Below are positions 37,165-50,800 of a stretch of DNA of 64,000 nt, in pieces; within the stretch, counting starts at the first letter, position 1, and each line of letters opens with the position of its first letter. The stretch spans positions 11,532,001 through 11,596,000 of the forward strand of contig CM082578.2 in assembly GCA_040954595.2 (NCBI GenBank), read 5' to 3'. Position numbers and translations under genes: made by a program. The notes beneath the pieces were generated by a model. It was not told where the DNA came from, searched no databases, and saw only the letters and a list, made by a program, of their open reading frames with translations. The DNA comes from Balanoglossus misakiensis (taxonomy: Eukaryota; Hemichordata).

Positions 37165-40100
37165 GACTGTCATACCGGTTTTTCGTCGTTCGCTGTGTAA
37201 ATTTCACAATTTATCTTTACCAAATGGGGTTCTGAAGGTAGGTTTGTCTTTATATTTCTCCCATCGTTTGTCAGGCCTTTACTTCGTCTATGTGACAAAG
37301 CTACGTGAATGTGGCTCAGTAACGACCGTCGTGATTCAGTCTTCAGATTTACATTGCCAGCTTTCCGAGATTGCATTGGAGATATATTTTGAGGCGACGA
37401 TAAGTTGGGACTGAACGTAAGTTCGGATTGTGTTGACGGTGAAAATGGCATTGTTGTTGTTAGTTTACCGCGTAAAATGAGCCTTAGTTAAGGTGGCTTG
37501 CTGCTATGTCTTGTGCATGTGACACGTGTTACATGCCGTGCTTCTACTGCTACAGCCATAACACGAAGCAGACGACACCGCATCTGTAGCTGTAGCCTTA
37601 CCACTCACTAATAATATGCTGACATTACTGCTTTCTTACACCATAGCTATTGGCACCGTCTAGTGCAATTAGAAGACAAGAGAGGTGTATCACAGCTGTG
37701 GTAAGTAATATTTGTAGAAATGAATCAAACAAATTCACCAGGGTCTATACCCAATTATTTGGTAACTGCATGGGAATGCATGTTTGAAAATTATATTTGT
37801 GTATTTTGTTTTTAAGTTCATGAGCATGCAAAACAAGAAGCTTGGCTGCACTACATCTTTTCCTGAATGTGTAGTTTTCCCTATGTTTTTGCAATTCACA
37901 TTTACCTCACTGCTCACAATCCCATAGTTACATCACAGTACCAATATTTACAGTAAAATGACTTGTTGGTATGAAATATATCCATGATGAAAGTTGCTGT
38001 TCATTAAAGGGAAGGGATCGTTATTGAAACAGCAAACAGTGTTGGGTTGGGGTCTGCATTCTTTGTTTAAAAACACAGTATAACAGATACATTCATCAAG
38101 CTTATGAAGTTATGTTCAGCAAGTACATAATATGTGTACTTCCAACTCTGCACATTCCATTTCTGTAGAAATAGAATACACCAAGTAATAAATATTCACA
38201 TAGTCACTTTGATAATTTAAACCACTTTATTTCTTAGTACTGTATACGACACTAAGTTTGGACTTTATTTTTTTTTAGTGTTAATGTAGTGTTAACAATG
38301 GATAGACCAGAGTATGTTGCACTCAACTGCTGCTGGAAAGGAAACATTTCATTAATTCATCATTTCTGGAAAAAAAATCTATATCTTAATTCTTTTCTCA
38401 AAAACGACTATCTCTTGAATGGAATGAACATGTGATATCGGAAAATTCAGATTGTCTATTCGAAAATATAACATCCAGACAAATCTTAACTTAAATGAAT
38501 ATGTTTATCATGTTACAATGTAGAAATATACAGATTTTTTTATTTTTTGTGTGTTGTTTATATAATTACTTGCTATCACTAGCTTTCACAACCTGTCAAA
38601 TTTACTCATCGTCATGTATCCAATGTGTCTACTTTTCTCATCATAGGATCACTCATTTAAGGGGATGGTAAGTGGGAACATTTGAAGAATCCGCTCATAC
38701 CCAGTCTTTGTACGCATACACAAAACCCTTACCCGAGAGAGATAGAAAGTAGGCAGCTTAATAGCTTACTATCTGGCTAGCTTGCTTGCCAGGTAGAATA
38801 AGGAAAGGACAATGGTAAGGTGCATTGATGATTATGTGAAACCCTTGCCCACCCTCTACCCCTGCACAGTGGTCGAATCCAACTTTGTCACAGGTCAGGT
38901 GGGTTTGACCATGTGCAGGAATAGAGGGGTAAAAGGTTGGGCATGGTGTGCTGATGATACTGCATTCTAACAGTCTACTAAAAAGTACATAACCTTTGAC
39001 ATTGTTGGTAAGTTGACAGAATTCATTTTACTCAAAACATGTCTGATAATCTTATGGTTGTGCATGTTTTGTTTTACTGTCTTGTTGCATTCTTGTGCTG
39101 TTTGTTACAGTTAGTGTTGCTGGCTGACATTCATGTTTTTGTCGCGGTTTTGATGGTTTTGACTTTACCAAATCTTGCACAAGATCTGTGCTTCTCAGAG
39201 TTCAACACATTGCATCAGGCAGTGGCTGAAAGTGGTCAGCTCACTGTTTAGCTAAACCTCCTTTTGTGAGGTGCAATAGAAGAACATTGATAGAAAAAGC
39301 ATGGTGTGGCTTCCACCCTCAAATCTGGAATTTTACACAGGTCCCAAGTCTTGCGTCTCCTGTTGGCCATCACCTCCATGGCTTCAGTTCCCAGTGCATT
39401 TATTGCATGCAAGGAATGCTGCATTGTTTATAACTGTTTTACTGGTAACTTTTTCCCCCAAATAGCCTCCTCCAGCCCAGTATGGTGGCAGACATACAGT
39501 CACACTGATACCTGGCGATGGTATAGGGCCAGAACTCATGGTTCATATCAAGGATGTTTTCAAGTAAGTTTGTGTGGTAGAGTCAAATATTGTAATTCTT
39601 TCTTTGAACCTTCTGCTTTGCACCATTTCATTTCATTGAGCGGTTTGTTTCATAGTGAAGATTTAGCTGAGTCGTATTGGCCAATTACAGCAGAAATCCA
39701 CCAAACGTGATGGCATTATATAAGATGTAAATCTGGTTTTTAATTTTTTAGCTGATTAAAAAATATAACCGCTTTCGTTCAGGCACACTGGTGTACCAGT
39801 AGACTTCGAGGAAGTGAATTTATCATCTGATCTTGAGAGTGATGACATTGATGATGTAATCACGGCAGTCAAGAGGAATGGAATTGCGTTGAAAGGCAAT
39901 GTTGAGACCTTCCATGTTGATATGTCCCCTAACAAAACCAAGAATGTCAAACTAAGGTATGTACATGTATGTTTGTATGTTAGGTACGTATGTATGTACA
40001 TTTTAGATTTAATAACATTATGACCTCCTTAATATATTTCTGTAGACAATTGTCATTCATCTGTGTTGATTATATTCTGTATTTTGGCATCATTACCAAA

Positions 40101-41920
40101 CCTGCCAGCAACCCCCAATCTAACAGTTCACCATTTCCACATGACAGGACAGAGCTGGACTTGTTTGCCAACGTTCTGAGGTGCGTCAGTATACCCGGAG
40201 TGAAAACGCGACACCAGGGCGTTGACCTTGTCATCATCAGAGAAAACACCGAAGGAGAGTATAACAGCCTGGAACATGAGGTGAGTGGTCCATTGCATAC
40301 GTGAAATGATTGTATTCCTTTAACAGTGAAACTGTCGTTCCTTGTGCTATTATTTCAGGCCACTGTAATAGCGTGAGAAAGGTGACATTTAGCTAGCATG
40401 AATGAAATGACTAAATTGACATGAACAGTGATAAAAAAACATAGCTGGACGAGTGGAGAAAGAATGAAAGTATAGAGTACATGTATTTCAAAGTACTTCA
40501 GGTTAAATATAGTTGACCACTACAGTGGAAATGATGATAACTTTACATAACTGTATGTGTTGTGTTTTTGTGACAGAGTGTGAAAGGTGTGGTCGAAAGC
40601 TTGAAGATCATCACAGCCAAGAGATCTACAAGAATCGCCAAGTATGCATTTGATTATGCCAAGAAACACGGCAGAAAGAAAGTAACGGCTATTCACAAAG
40701 CAAATATCATGTAGGTTTACTGGATTTATTCATGAACGACTGTTATTCAAACTATATACTGCAGTGCATTGAGAAAGCATAACTGTATTGATGCAGTAAT
40801 GAATTATTGTAATAACTGTATAATGTATTACTGAGGTCGCCATTGTAATACTTTCTCATTCTCCACTCAGGAAACTTGGAGATGGACTATTTCTGCAGTG
40901 TTGCCGTGATGTCGCAAAGGACTATCCCGACATTGAGTTCGGTGATATGATTATTGACAACTGTAGTATGCAGGTCAGTAGGATATCTGGTCTGTGATAG
41001 AGAGATGGTAAAGAGAAGGGGGGGGGGGGGAGGACGAGAGCAGGGACAGGTTTTTACACTTAAAAATATTTTGTATCTAGTTCTCTCGCAGTCAGGATGT
41101 AATGTTATCACTTTAACAGAGCTGACTAGAACTTGTATAATTTTATTTTTGTCTGGCTGACATTTACAGTTGGTATCAAGACCCCAGCAGTTTGATGTGA
41201 TGGTCATGCCAAACCTGTACGGCAACATTGTCAGTAACATCGGTGCTGGTCTGGTGGGTGGGCCAGGTGTTGTGCCAGGAGAGAACATCGGTGCAGATTT
41301 CGCTGTCTTTGAGTCCGTAAGTGGAATTCAGAGTCCAAATATGACCTTTGAACCCTTTGCAGTCTGTCCAATCATGAGCCCTCACATGGTAACATCTCTT
41401 GTAGTTAGTGATGTCAGGGAAATGTCCCTGATGAGTGTGAGAAATCTCATCCTAGGTCCTTGTATGAGATTCTGTTTCATGTCAGTGTAAATGTAACAGT
41501 GAAATTAGGGATTTACATGACTGCGTGAAGAAAAAAAGTGACCGCCGTTTGTTTATTTCAGGCAACTAGAAACACTGGCAAAAGCATCGCTGGTAAGAAC
41601 ATAGCCAATCCGACAGCTCTGCTACTGGCCAGCACTTTGATGCTGGACTATCTGAAGCTGCACAGCCATGCTGAAGCCATCAGAGGTGCTGTGTTGAAAA
41701 CTGTCACCGAAGATAGGGTATGTTGACAAAAATCTCAATTTGTCTGCAAGGAGTAAAGGTGATCTCAGACCATATGGAAAAACATACATACAGTGAAAAG
41801 CACTATTAACATATTGGGTTATAATTTTGGTTTTCTTTCCACCCGTAGATCCACACACCGGACCTTGGAGGACAGGCTAGTACCACTGATGTCATCAGAA
41901 ATATTCTTCAAACGTTATAA
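37160..41920 (+). CDS. IDH3G: Isocitrate dehydrogenase [NAD] subunit gamma, mitochondrial
   Basis: Ten exons: 37160-37237, 37647-37700, 39466-39563, 39783-39956, 40148-40280, 40577-40710, 40871-40973, 41170-41316, 41562-41717, 41849-41920, in frame, 382 residues and TAA (human gamma is about 393). The product is a regulatory subunit of the TCA-cycle enzyme that oxidises isocitrate to 2-oxoglutarate with NAD. Diagnostic stretches are [61 protein letters not shown] and [20 protein letters not shown] and SRPQQFDV favour gamma over beta (from memory of the human proteins). The N-terminal 26 residues are basic and hydrophobic with no acidic residue, fitting a mitochondrial targeting peptide. Exon 2 (18 residues) rests on splice sites alone. 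Start chosen as the first ATG after the ETS sites. Confidence 0.95.
38840..38946. repeat. Imperfect inverted repeat in IDH3G intron 2
   Basis: A segment containing CCCTCTACCCCTGCACAGTGG (about 38853-38872) is repeated inverted as CCATGTGCAGGAATAGAGGGG (38909-38929), and the similarity extends on both sides. The stem could be about 45 bp with mismatches. Confidence 0.55.
41019..41030. repeat. Poly-G run in IDH3G intron
   Basis: About 12 G in a purine-rich stretch after the donor at 40973. Length may be misassembled. Confidence 0.7.
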
Positions 41921-44468
41921 GAAAGACAACTCTGTTTAATATTTTTATGCGTCTTCTCACAAAAAAACGCCCATCAAGTTGAGTACTTTTTGATGACTTG
42001 CACAATGTGTTGAGTTAATTTCCGCAGAATTATTCTATTTAAAATGAGTGGTGTTCGTTGGTTTTCGGTAAACAGTTCGATTCAGGAGAAATTACCTGAT
42101 CGAAGATTTAGTACGGTACATGTACTTCAGGGAGTTTTAGCCAGGCCAGTGGAAAATCTTCTACAAAATCACTCCTCAAAACATATTGCGTTTTTCTCCC
42201 CAGTCATTTGCACCAACTCAAACAGTTAGTTCTGACACAAGAGGGCGCTGTATTGCACTACATGTACCAGTATTTCACAGGAACACGGTCACTCCACCGT
42301 GACAGGAACTACGAAGCTGTTAAAGTTTCTGCATCCATGGGGTATCCTACAAAAAGTTCTTCCATCTTACATTGAGGCCAAAATGTCACGGTTATTGTAG
42401 ATCACACTCCGAACAACATACATGTGCAGGCCAAAGAATTTATGTAATTGGATTTGAAATGTTTGTACTCGTGTTTGTACTCAAACCACCCCCAAACCAG
42501 TTAACTGTCGTGTAAATATGTAAATAGAGGATAGTCCCGTTTTGGCTAAGTGTGTTGTTCGGTTTTTACAAACTCTGGGAATGTCACACAGACATGTTGA
42601 CAGTATGCAAAGACATTTGTAAGTTATTGAATATGTTTGTTGACACAAGAAGTAAACATTTCAATTTCAACTGTTAACATTATGTTTTGTGAAGTTATTG
42701 AAATTTGGCTCTTTTTAGACATTCAAATGGTGGCGATTTTTTGTTTTGTTTGTCTGCTTTCTGACCATGCGTAGTACACAACCATTATTTATACTGGTCA
42801 CGTGACATGCACTTTCATGGTCTTTAGAAAAATCATTGTTTTGTTGCTGATGCAAGTATTGATATCACTTGCATTCACGAAGTAGTGTGTGTGTATTTGG
42901 TTTTTTGCGCATGCCTAAAGGCTGCGTGTCCATTAATCGGCGTCTGTGCTGTTTAACTTATGTCGATGAAAGTTTAAAAGACAAATAGTGTAAGGAAGAT
43001 GAACCGCCCGTGGTTGAAGAGCTTGGCAACAACAGTGTAGTATTTGCGCAGTTGAGAGCGCCATGCATTAGTCGAGATATTCGGGCGTTCCGGGGATAGG
43101 CTTACCTGGCAATAATCAAACAGCATGGGGGTAAACTCGCAAATAATAGATCCTTTTAGGCGGCAGTCACCCACTTAAGTTCCCGCTCTCATCTCCTCTT
43201 TGTCCGCTGCAAATCTCTGTTGTGTCCGAAGAGTGTGTACAAGATGCCCGATCTTTCAGAAGGGATTTGGCAGACAAAACGGGTCTCCAATTTTTTTCTA
43301 CCTTACTCTGGCAATTGCAAGGTCCATCCTGAAAACAGGGAAGAGCGGCCAGCGAATTACCATACGTACACTACGTTTTGTTTTCGGGATCTGAGAACTA
43401 ATTTATTCCAATGTTCTTCATGCACGTCAGCCATGCATTTTGGAATGCGAAATGTGTATAAACGTAACAAAAAGTTAAACGTAAAGAAATTAAAGTCCAG
43501 CCTAGCTAGTGTTCCGCTGGCGAGGGCCTATTTCACTCGGGATTTTACAACAGGTCAGATAAGTACTTAATGGGTTTCTCTGCCAAACGGTTTATCAGTC
43601 GTTTTGCATTGTTATGTTTTTGAAAACACTCCCCTATAGAATACGCCAAAATCTATTATATTGGGGGTGAGGTTATGGTTATTATTGTTGATGGGTGTAC
43701 GCCCCATCACGTCCGGCACCTTTGACATGTTGGCATTCTGTGATCTGGTCATGCGAGAATTTCATTGCAACCTACAGGGTGTGCAAGGAAAGGGAATATA
43801 GTTGTGAAAGTCATAGTGCTAATTGCCCTGAACTTCTTTGACAATTTTGACGCCAATACTATGTCCTGAGTGACCTGTTGGATTTCAGCAAGTGGCGCCC
43901 GCGTTATCTTGCACTTCTTGATTGGATGGGCCGAGCCGAATTGTTTCCCGCACCCCTGGTCACAGTTCCCAAGATAACCCAATTTAGTTGTACGTGAAAA
44001 CGGCACTACATAGTCTAATCAACCAGAGAGACTGATAGACAGGCAGGCAGACATACAGACAAAATGAAAGAAAGGATCGGAAAGTAAGGACAGAAAAAAA
44101 AAACTTTTCAAAAGTCACACGAATGGAAAAAAGAACGTTATAAACAAAATGATCATGTCGAATTGAAGTATATTTAATTTTCTAATTGAGATTTTTAAAA
44201 GTTGTCCGGTGAGCTTGCCCTAACTTATTTTTTTAACTGTTTGACTTTTGGAGACAGAGAAAGAAAAGCCCACCCCTTCGGTAAACTATGTTAGCTCCCT
44301 GAATTACGGGGTGAATTACATGAAATGCGTCATGTACGAGCGGTCGTGTGACGTGTTCATGTCAATCGTTGGTTCATTTTGGGCCACATATGCCCTTGTT
44401 ATGTAATTGTGAGTCTCCCCTTCGTATACATTTGTACATCATTGTCGCTGCCTTGGTCAGGTAGGAGA
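41921..44468. other. IDH3G 3' flank and intergenic spacer
   Basis: No gene recognised. An open frame of 116 codons at 43220-43570 lacks an ATG at its start, resembles nothing I know and has no splice context, so I do not call it. Confidence 0.5.
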
Positions 44469-46265
44469 ATGGCAGTCCTCGCCAAGTTGTCCGTCGTTGT
44501 ATTGGCAATCCTGGCTATCTACGCCGGCCACTGTATGCTGAGCAGCTTTGATGGGGGTAAGCAGTAAACTCAAAGTATAGCCCACTTTTCTTTACTGTGA
44601 TTTTAATAATAATACTTTTTCAGGTGCCAATTTTGTGCGTGAACCAAACGAAAGGAGGTATTTGCCTATTTTAGAGGGACCGAAACATGCAAAATCGCCC
44701 GACACTTTAATAGAATGACTTAGCCAGAATGTCACTTTTAAAACTAAGAAGGGGGGAGGGGGTCAACACTGAGTATGATGTTTTCAAGTGTCTGAGCGTG
44801 GCTTTACTTCGCACGACCGGGTTTGAAATTACAAACAAAAACACACTATCAAACACACGTTGGCCAAACCTATGCAATAATATTGAGATAAGGACTAAAA
44901 GCTCGGGTACAAGAAGTATGCACCACAGATGGCGTGAGCAGCGACGACTTTTAGATCAGAAATTGATCTTGTTTTGGTTTATTTATTCAGAGATTCTTCG
45001 AGGGAAATCGGTGGTCATCACGGGGGCTAGCTCTGGTATTGGCGAAGAGGTCGCGTACCAGTTTGCGCGGCTTGGATGTAGAATCTTGATAACAGCAAGA
45101 CGGGACGAGCTCCTTGAGAAGGTACCAGCATTTTACTGACCTGGTCACGGTGTAGATTACTCGTTGGTCCAAGTAAACATACGTTTACCATTTTTGGAAT
45201 AGCTCGTTCGAGAACACGCTGTGCTATTCTTCAGTTTTCACAAATTGAATATCTCTGTCCATATGTGAAGTGTAGGCGTGCACCTGTCAGCCTCTCTGTC
45301 ACACGAACAAAACCCGAATCGTTCGTTGTCAATAGTATACAACTTGGTGTTTGTATCGAACATGCGCCCTCTATCAACTCTGCACAAAATTTACTTTTGG
45401 ACAATCAAAGTATTGAACTGGGCAGGTTTTTCAGTTGTTGGTGCGTTCTACTTGAACAGACTGAGGAAGGATCGTCAACATTATTTTTCTATTTTCCCCC
45501 AACGTCTACATACTTCTCTCCAGGTTGCCGGAAAGTGTCGAGCTCTCGGAGCTCAAGAAGTCCACTGGATACCTTTCGATATGTCAAAATACAACGAGAC
45601 AAAGATTGTCACAGAAGAAGTCGAGCGAAAATTGGGCGATCTGGATTTTCTGGTCCTAAACCACGCGTTGTACTACTGGAAAAGTTGGAATGGGGATCTC
45701 GACAGCCTGAAGCATATGATGGATGTAAATTTCATGTCGTTTGTTTCCATGACGACAAAATTACTGCCTCTCCTTGAGAAGTCCAGTGGTAGCGTCACTG
45801 CGGTCTCGTCGCTTACAGGTAAAAAGAAGATGGTGGTGGTGGTGATTTGGTGGTGCGTGCTATTGACGACGACGACGACTTAGACACCGGTCTAAAATTA
45901 TCATTCCATTTATTTCAGGTATGATGGGTTTGACGTACTTAACACAGTACAGCGCTACGAAGCATGCACTGCACGGATTTTTCCGAAGCCTGAGGCAGGA
46001 GCTTCTGATGTCCGGGATTGACGTCAGCGTGACCGTGTGCGTTCTCTGCGGGGTGAACACCGAACGCGCGCTTGCTGAAACAGAGGGCGTGCTCCACCCA
46101 TTTTTCTTCAGGCACTCCCCGACTGACGCGGCTGAATACATCATGAAATCGGCAGTGACTCGGCAAACTGACGTTTATTTCCCGTGGTACGACGCCTCCA
46201 TGTTGCTGGTGATGGACAGGTATTTGCCCGGGGTTTTGAGATGGCTTCACAATTCGATCAGTTAG
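44469..46265 (+). CDS. HSD11B1L: 11-beta-hydroxysteroid dehydrogenase 1-like short-chain dehydrogenase
   Basis: Exons 44469-44556, 44991-45121, 45524-45818 and 45919-46265 encode 286 residues (human HSD11B1 has 292) and a TAG stop. Residues 1-22 form a hydrophobic N-terminal anchor, as in ER-membrane HSD11B1 family members. The Rossmann cofactor motif is TGASSGIG. The SDR catalytic tetrad is complete: Asn in MDVNFMS, Ser in AVSSLTG, and Tyr and Lys in YSATKHA. The LNHA motif replaces the classical NNAG, as in HSD11B1. TARR after the second strand gives basic residues that usually mean NADP(H) preference. The substrate is unknown; invertebrate members need not act on glucocorticoids. The symbol is a family label, not proven orthology. 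Confidence 0.9.
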
Positions 46266-46891
46266 AAAATATCTGCCCGCGTTATTACGCCAATGTTCAT
46301 TGTGAATGCCCATTGCTGGTTCATACTTATACCTTGCCGCTCTGAACTTGGCGTACATCTGTACAGTAATGCCATGAATAATTGTTCATCGTTTGCTCTC
46401 ACTTTCGTTTCTCGTTTTCCCAAGAACGCCCTCTCGTATCGACTCGGCAGAAGCACGCGGGACTCCTTTGGAGTCAAGGACCCCTTTGAAAGCCAGCATA
46501 CGCATTTCCCAAATAATGAATTGTCGGCGGCTACACACTTAATTTTAGTTCGACTAATTGTTTGCAATCATTCTTCACGTGTACACTAAAGCATATTATT
46601 TCACTGCAGCGCATGTTGTACAACCTAACTACAGCCTAACAACAGCTACTTCAACTCTAAGCTGAAATGTTGTTAGGGGCACTTGCGCCCAAGACGGAAA
46701 TTAACATTTCTAGATGCGGGACGTGTAATGGACCGGAATGGTAAACATCGCTGACATTTTCTATGCCCGGTGACGTCACGGATGTCTCCTTAATTTGGCA
46801 CTAGCGACAGCTTGACAACCTTCATCAGTCATAGTACAGTACTAATTCTAACAGTGAAAGTACTAGCCGCATCTTGTCTCTGTCGCGATGG

Positions 46892-47385
46892 CCAATTTCC
46901 TTACTGATCAGTGCATCTGTTTCCGCGCACGGGGGAAAAGACCAGAGTCGGAGACGACCTATAAAAGCGGGAAATATGAGATCGGTCGCGTTGTGGCTTC
47001 GTTGACGGTGCCAATACTGCGGACAGCCCGGGAATCTGGCGTCTCTTATACGCGGCAAAGTGATCACAACACCAATAAATATGTTTCAATGCAGAATGTA
47101 CAGGACATGTATATTGATCATGATGACTGTAGACTATACACGCGCGCCTGTGAGAACTGTTCGACATGCAATTTCCGTAATATCTATTTCCGCGCATGGT
47201 AAAAAAGACTGTACGGTCTATTGAGCGGGGAATATTAGATAACCTGGCGCCTCTTATGCGCGTCAAGGTAATAATCACAACACCAATAAATATGTTGGAA
47301 TACATAATGCACAGGACATATGCATTGATAACAGTTCCCTTGCCTATACTCGCGGCTATAACAAATGTTCAGCATGTAATTCAAT
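46892..47385. repeat. Diverged tandem repeat, period about 277 bp
   Basis: Copy 1 (46892-47168) and copy 2 (47169-47385, shorter) share CAATTTCC, TTTCCGCGCA, AAAAGAC, TCACAACACCAATAAATATG, ACAGGACAT and GTTC.(G)ACATG in the same order. A TATAAAAG motif occurs in copy 1. No coding frame is shared. Confidence 0.75.
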
Positions 47386-47531
47386 AGAAGTCATCATTCA
47401 CATGCGGAGGGGATCCATAATAGACGAAACAGTGTGACGCAACTGGTCTCCTTAACCGTTCGATATTTGCTGACTTTCTCTCTCAGATTCTTTGCACTGT
47501 TGAATAGTTTGTGTTGTGCTAAAATTGGTGC

Positions 47532-47801
47532 TTAGGGGACTTCCTTGGAACCTCGCAGCAGCTTCACGCACTCTAGCGACGTAATCTTTTGGGGGGACAT
47601 TTTTACAGTATTCACGTCTTTCATCCCGCACAGAATTTTAACTGGAATCACTTTATGATTTACCCCTGCAGTGGGATAACAAAGGAGACTGTCAACTTGA
47701 AACTGAATACGGCCACCATATACATCAATTTCAAATGTAATTTGCGGCGCCTCATTTTCACGAGAAATTACCGACATGGCGATCAGCGATGATGATATCA
47801 A
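47532..47801 (-). pseudogene. Possible relic of a retroelement aspartic protease
   Basis: An 89-codon minus-strand frame contains RIQFQVDS and then, after a few unrelated residues, a VN-x-x-VIPV-like stretch. This loosely recalls the FQVDSGA...VIP core of LTR-retrotransposon proteases. The active-site DSG/DTG triplet is interrupted and no reverse transcriptase or LTR is seen nearby, so at most it is a broken fragment. Low confidence. Confidence 0.2.
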
Positions 47802-50800
47802 TTATAGAAGTAAAGCTATTATCAAGATTACATAATACATTAAATGGAAAATCAACTTTCCCCTGAAAAAAGACAGATTTACAGGAGTTGTTGACATTTA
47901 AGTTTAATGTAATTTTCATACGACGGAATTACACCTCAGAATACTAATCTGCGACCGCGCTCACAATCCCAAAGCCCTGCCGTTATACTATGGGCCGCAC
48001 CTCCCGTAATCCTAACTGCATTGTCGGCATGCCGGGTAAACCAAGCTGTCAAATGATCGAGGAAAAACGATCAATCAATTTCAACGATCAACTTTAATCA
48101 CTTCCCTACATTTAACAACGAATTATCGCCGGGGCATATACGCAAAAGCAATACATCCTGCGGAAAGCCCCTATTTTCGAAATATGAAATGCAATGATGA
48201 AACTGTCACAGTGTCACCTTTGTTAATGATATTAGAAGGTCGTTAGAATCACGCGATGAAAGGCAATTATCGCTTTGTTTGACTTCAAAGCAATTTGGTA
48301 TTGTTGCTGAGGTAAACATGGCCGCTGTCCACCTCTCCGTCTTTACATGGTCCCTCCCCATTTATGCCTCCAATGATCCCCTCTCTCATGTTGGTGACGT
48401 CGCGAATGCTATACGCGCTGGAAAGGCGAAGTTTGAGCTTGTAACCCTGAAAATAAGAGAGACCATCAAAAGTGGCAACGCCGATTATGGGTAGGGGCAG
48501 GTATGGCTAGGTACATTCAAGAATATGGGTATGGGCTTTGGGTATGATATATGGTGAGGGTGGGTTAAGCTAGGAATTATTAGAAAAAGTTTACTTTAGA
48601 CGTACCATGGACAATTGAGACCTAGCCAAACAAAGTTTTTCATCGGGTATCATTCCAAAATCTAGACACGCCCTTTTGGCAATATAAGCATATGTAACAT
48701 GATTGTATTCCTTTAATAAGTTTATTAGGAGAAGATGAATGAAATGTTGGAAAAAAAGAAAACAATGCACTGTCAACAAGTTGTGAGCCAATCGCCAATG
48801 TTCTACAGAGAAGAAGAACTTGGCAGGATCAATGACCCATGTCACCTTGCCAATCGTCAGGTCGTGCAGCTTAGTCACGTGAAATATCGTCGCAATATAT
48901 ACCCCTTTTGAAACAAAAAGCCGATGTAAAAATATGGCCGTTGGCTACTACACAGTCTCGCCCTGGCTGTTTGTTCATTTTCTTTAGGAAATTCTCATAT
49001 TTTCTTGGGTGTCTTCTTTGTGCGTTGGCACTAGTCTTTTATCACCGTGGCATTTAATTACGATGCGTTTGTCGCTAATGGAGCGGCAAAGATTGCTTTG
49101 AGCTCTCTCGCGAGATACGAAAAGTGCCTCGTGAGATATCTGCGTAGACGGTCGCAAAGTTGCCCATCACGCAACATTGAATAGTTTAGTTGACTTGTAT
49201 ACACAATGTGCTTTTTTATTATACTTTTAACGCCTTACTTTACTTGCAAACATTTCCAAGCGCGATTGAAACTTGATCCGACAACCAGGTAACAGACATT
49301 ATGATTCAAAAAATATAAAAAATGTATATCTTGACGGGAAGAAACTAGCACCAGAGGGACAAAACAGTAATCGGTAATGATGACATTAATTTTGCGAGGC
49401 GTGTGCACGAAAAGGTTACTTTCTGTGAGGAATTCAAAAATGAGTTCTTAAACTTTCACACGCCCACGGTGTGATGGCTCGTGCTAGCGATAAGATTTCC
49501 CGAGGCTCGGTGTTGTTGTCAAATTAGTTGCACGTTCTTAAGGAGAGTCGGTAATGCATCCAGTCAGTCGGGATTAAACCCCGCGTCACGTCCTGCTTTG
49601 CAACTTGCAATCTATAGGTGTTTACATCATTAAGGCGAATTGGGCCCTATTTGACGCTATTGAAAAACACACACGCTCCAATGAGGTTGCAAATCAAATT
49701 CGAGCAATGACGTCAAGCTTACTAAAGGGTGGCGATACACGTCCTTGTTTGAGACTCATTAAACCCCTATTGTACGAAACGTTGTTTCGTTATTTGTACT
49801 CAAACGAACATTATCTCATGAAAACGTGCTTAATGAGTAAGAGGGGCAAGTATAACTCGGATATCAACGTGGAAGGAGTATATAGAGTGATATTTGATCT
49901 TATTATATACATAATAAATAAGTTGCAACCAGTATATGCAACTCACTCACTCCCTCTCTCACTCCCTCACTCATTCACACAGAGGTCTCGAGATCTGTCG
50001 ATTGCGCGCATTAAGATTAATTTCATGATCCTGTTTATATTCTTGCTATTTGTCAGCTTTGGATGAGCAGATAAACCGTGACGTCAAGGGGTCATCAAGG
50101 GGTCACTATCTAATAACAGGTCAATGACGTTGCGCTCCCACAGTTATAGTTAGCTATTCACTTGTTATCAAACACAATTGAAAGAAATATTATTGATTTC
50201 TGAAGCGTAATTTAATACAATTATATTTTTACTCTTTGTACTCTTTTTGTGTCTCCAGCCAATCGCCCCTTTCACGTGGCTTCTTCGATGTAATCTGATT
50301 ACGCCTTGTTATATACATAGAACCACGATTTACCTTAAGTATGTATAAATCAAAATGAATAATTAGGAGTGCGACTGTGTTGGCATAATTGCTCTAAGTC
50401 ATCAATTTGTGAGTAATAATTACGTTAGGCGATTGCTATCCGACACATCTCGCTATTTCAGAGCGTCATCCCCTGAATAAATGCTTCCATCGAGTTGAGA
50501 ACGTTGATTAATGTTTGGCAGTCTGTGTTTGCCTTTTATCGGTTACTTTCCACCAATCAGTGAACTTCAACGGAATAATTATCAGTTGGGCGTGGTTGCT
50601 CTAAGGGTGGACTCTATGATAAGCATGATCTATAACTTGTAAGAATCTAAGGGAACATTACACCTCCGATTTCAATAGCAGACATGCCGTTTGATGTAGA
50701 CTTAAAATCCGCATGTTCTGTCAACTGATTTCATCACTCGCTTAACAAGAATGGGTTGTAAATGGCTGACTTGATCACCTTTATATCTGGTTGTACCTTT

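Noticed and set aside
45265-45777. 170-codon frame overlapping the dehydrogenase exon
   Set aside because: It is a wrong-frame reading of the intron and exon 3 of the SDR gene, whose own frame keeps all catalytic residues.
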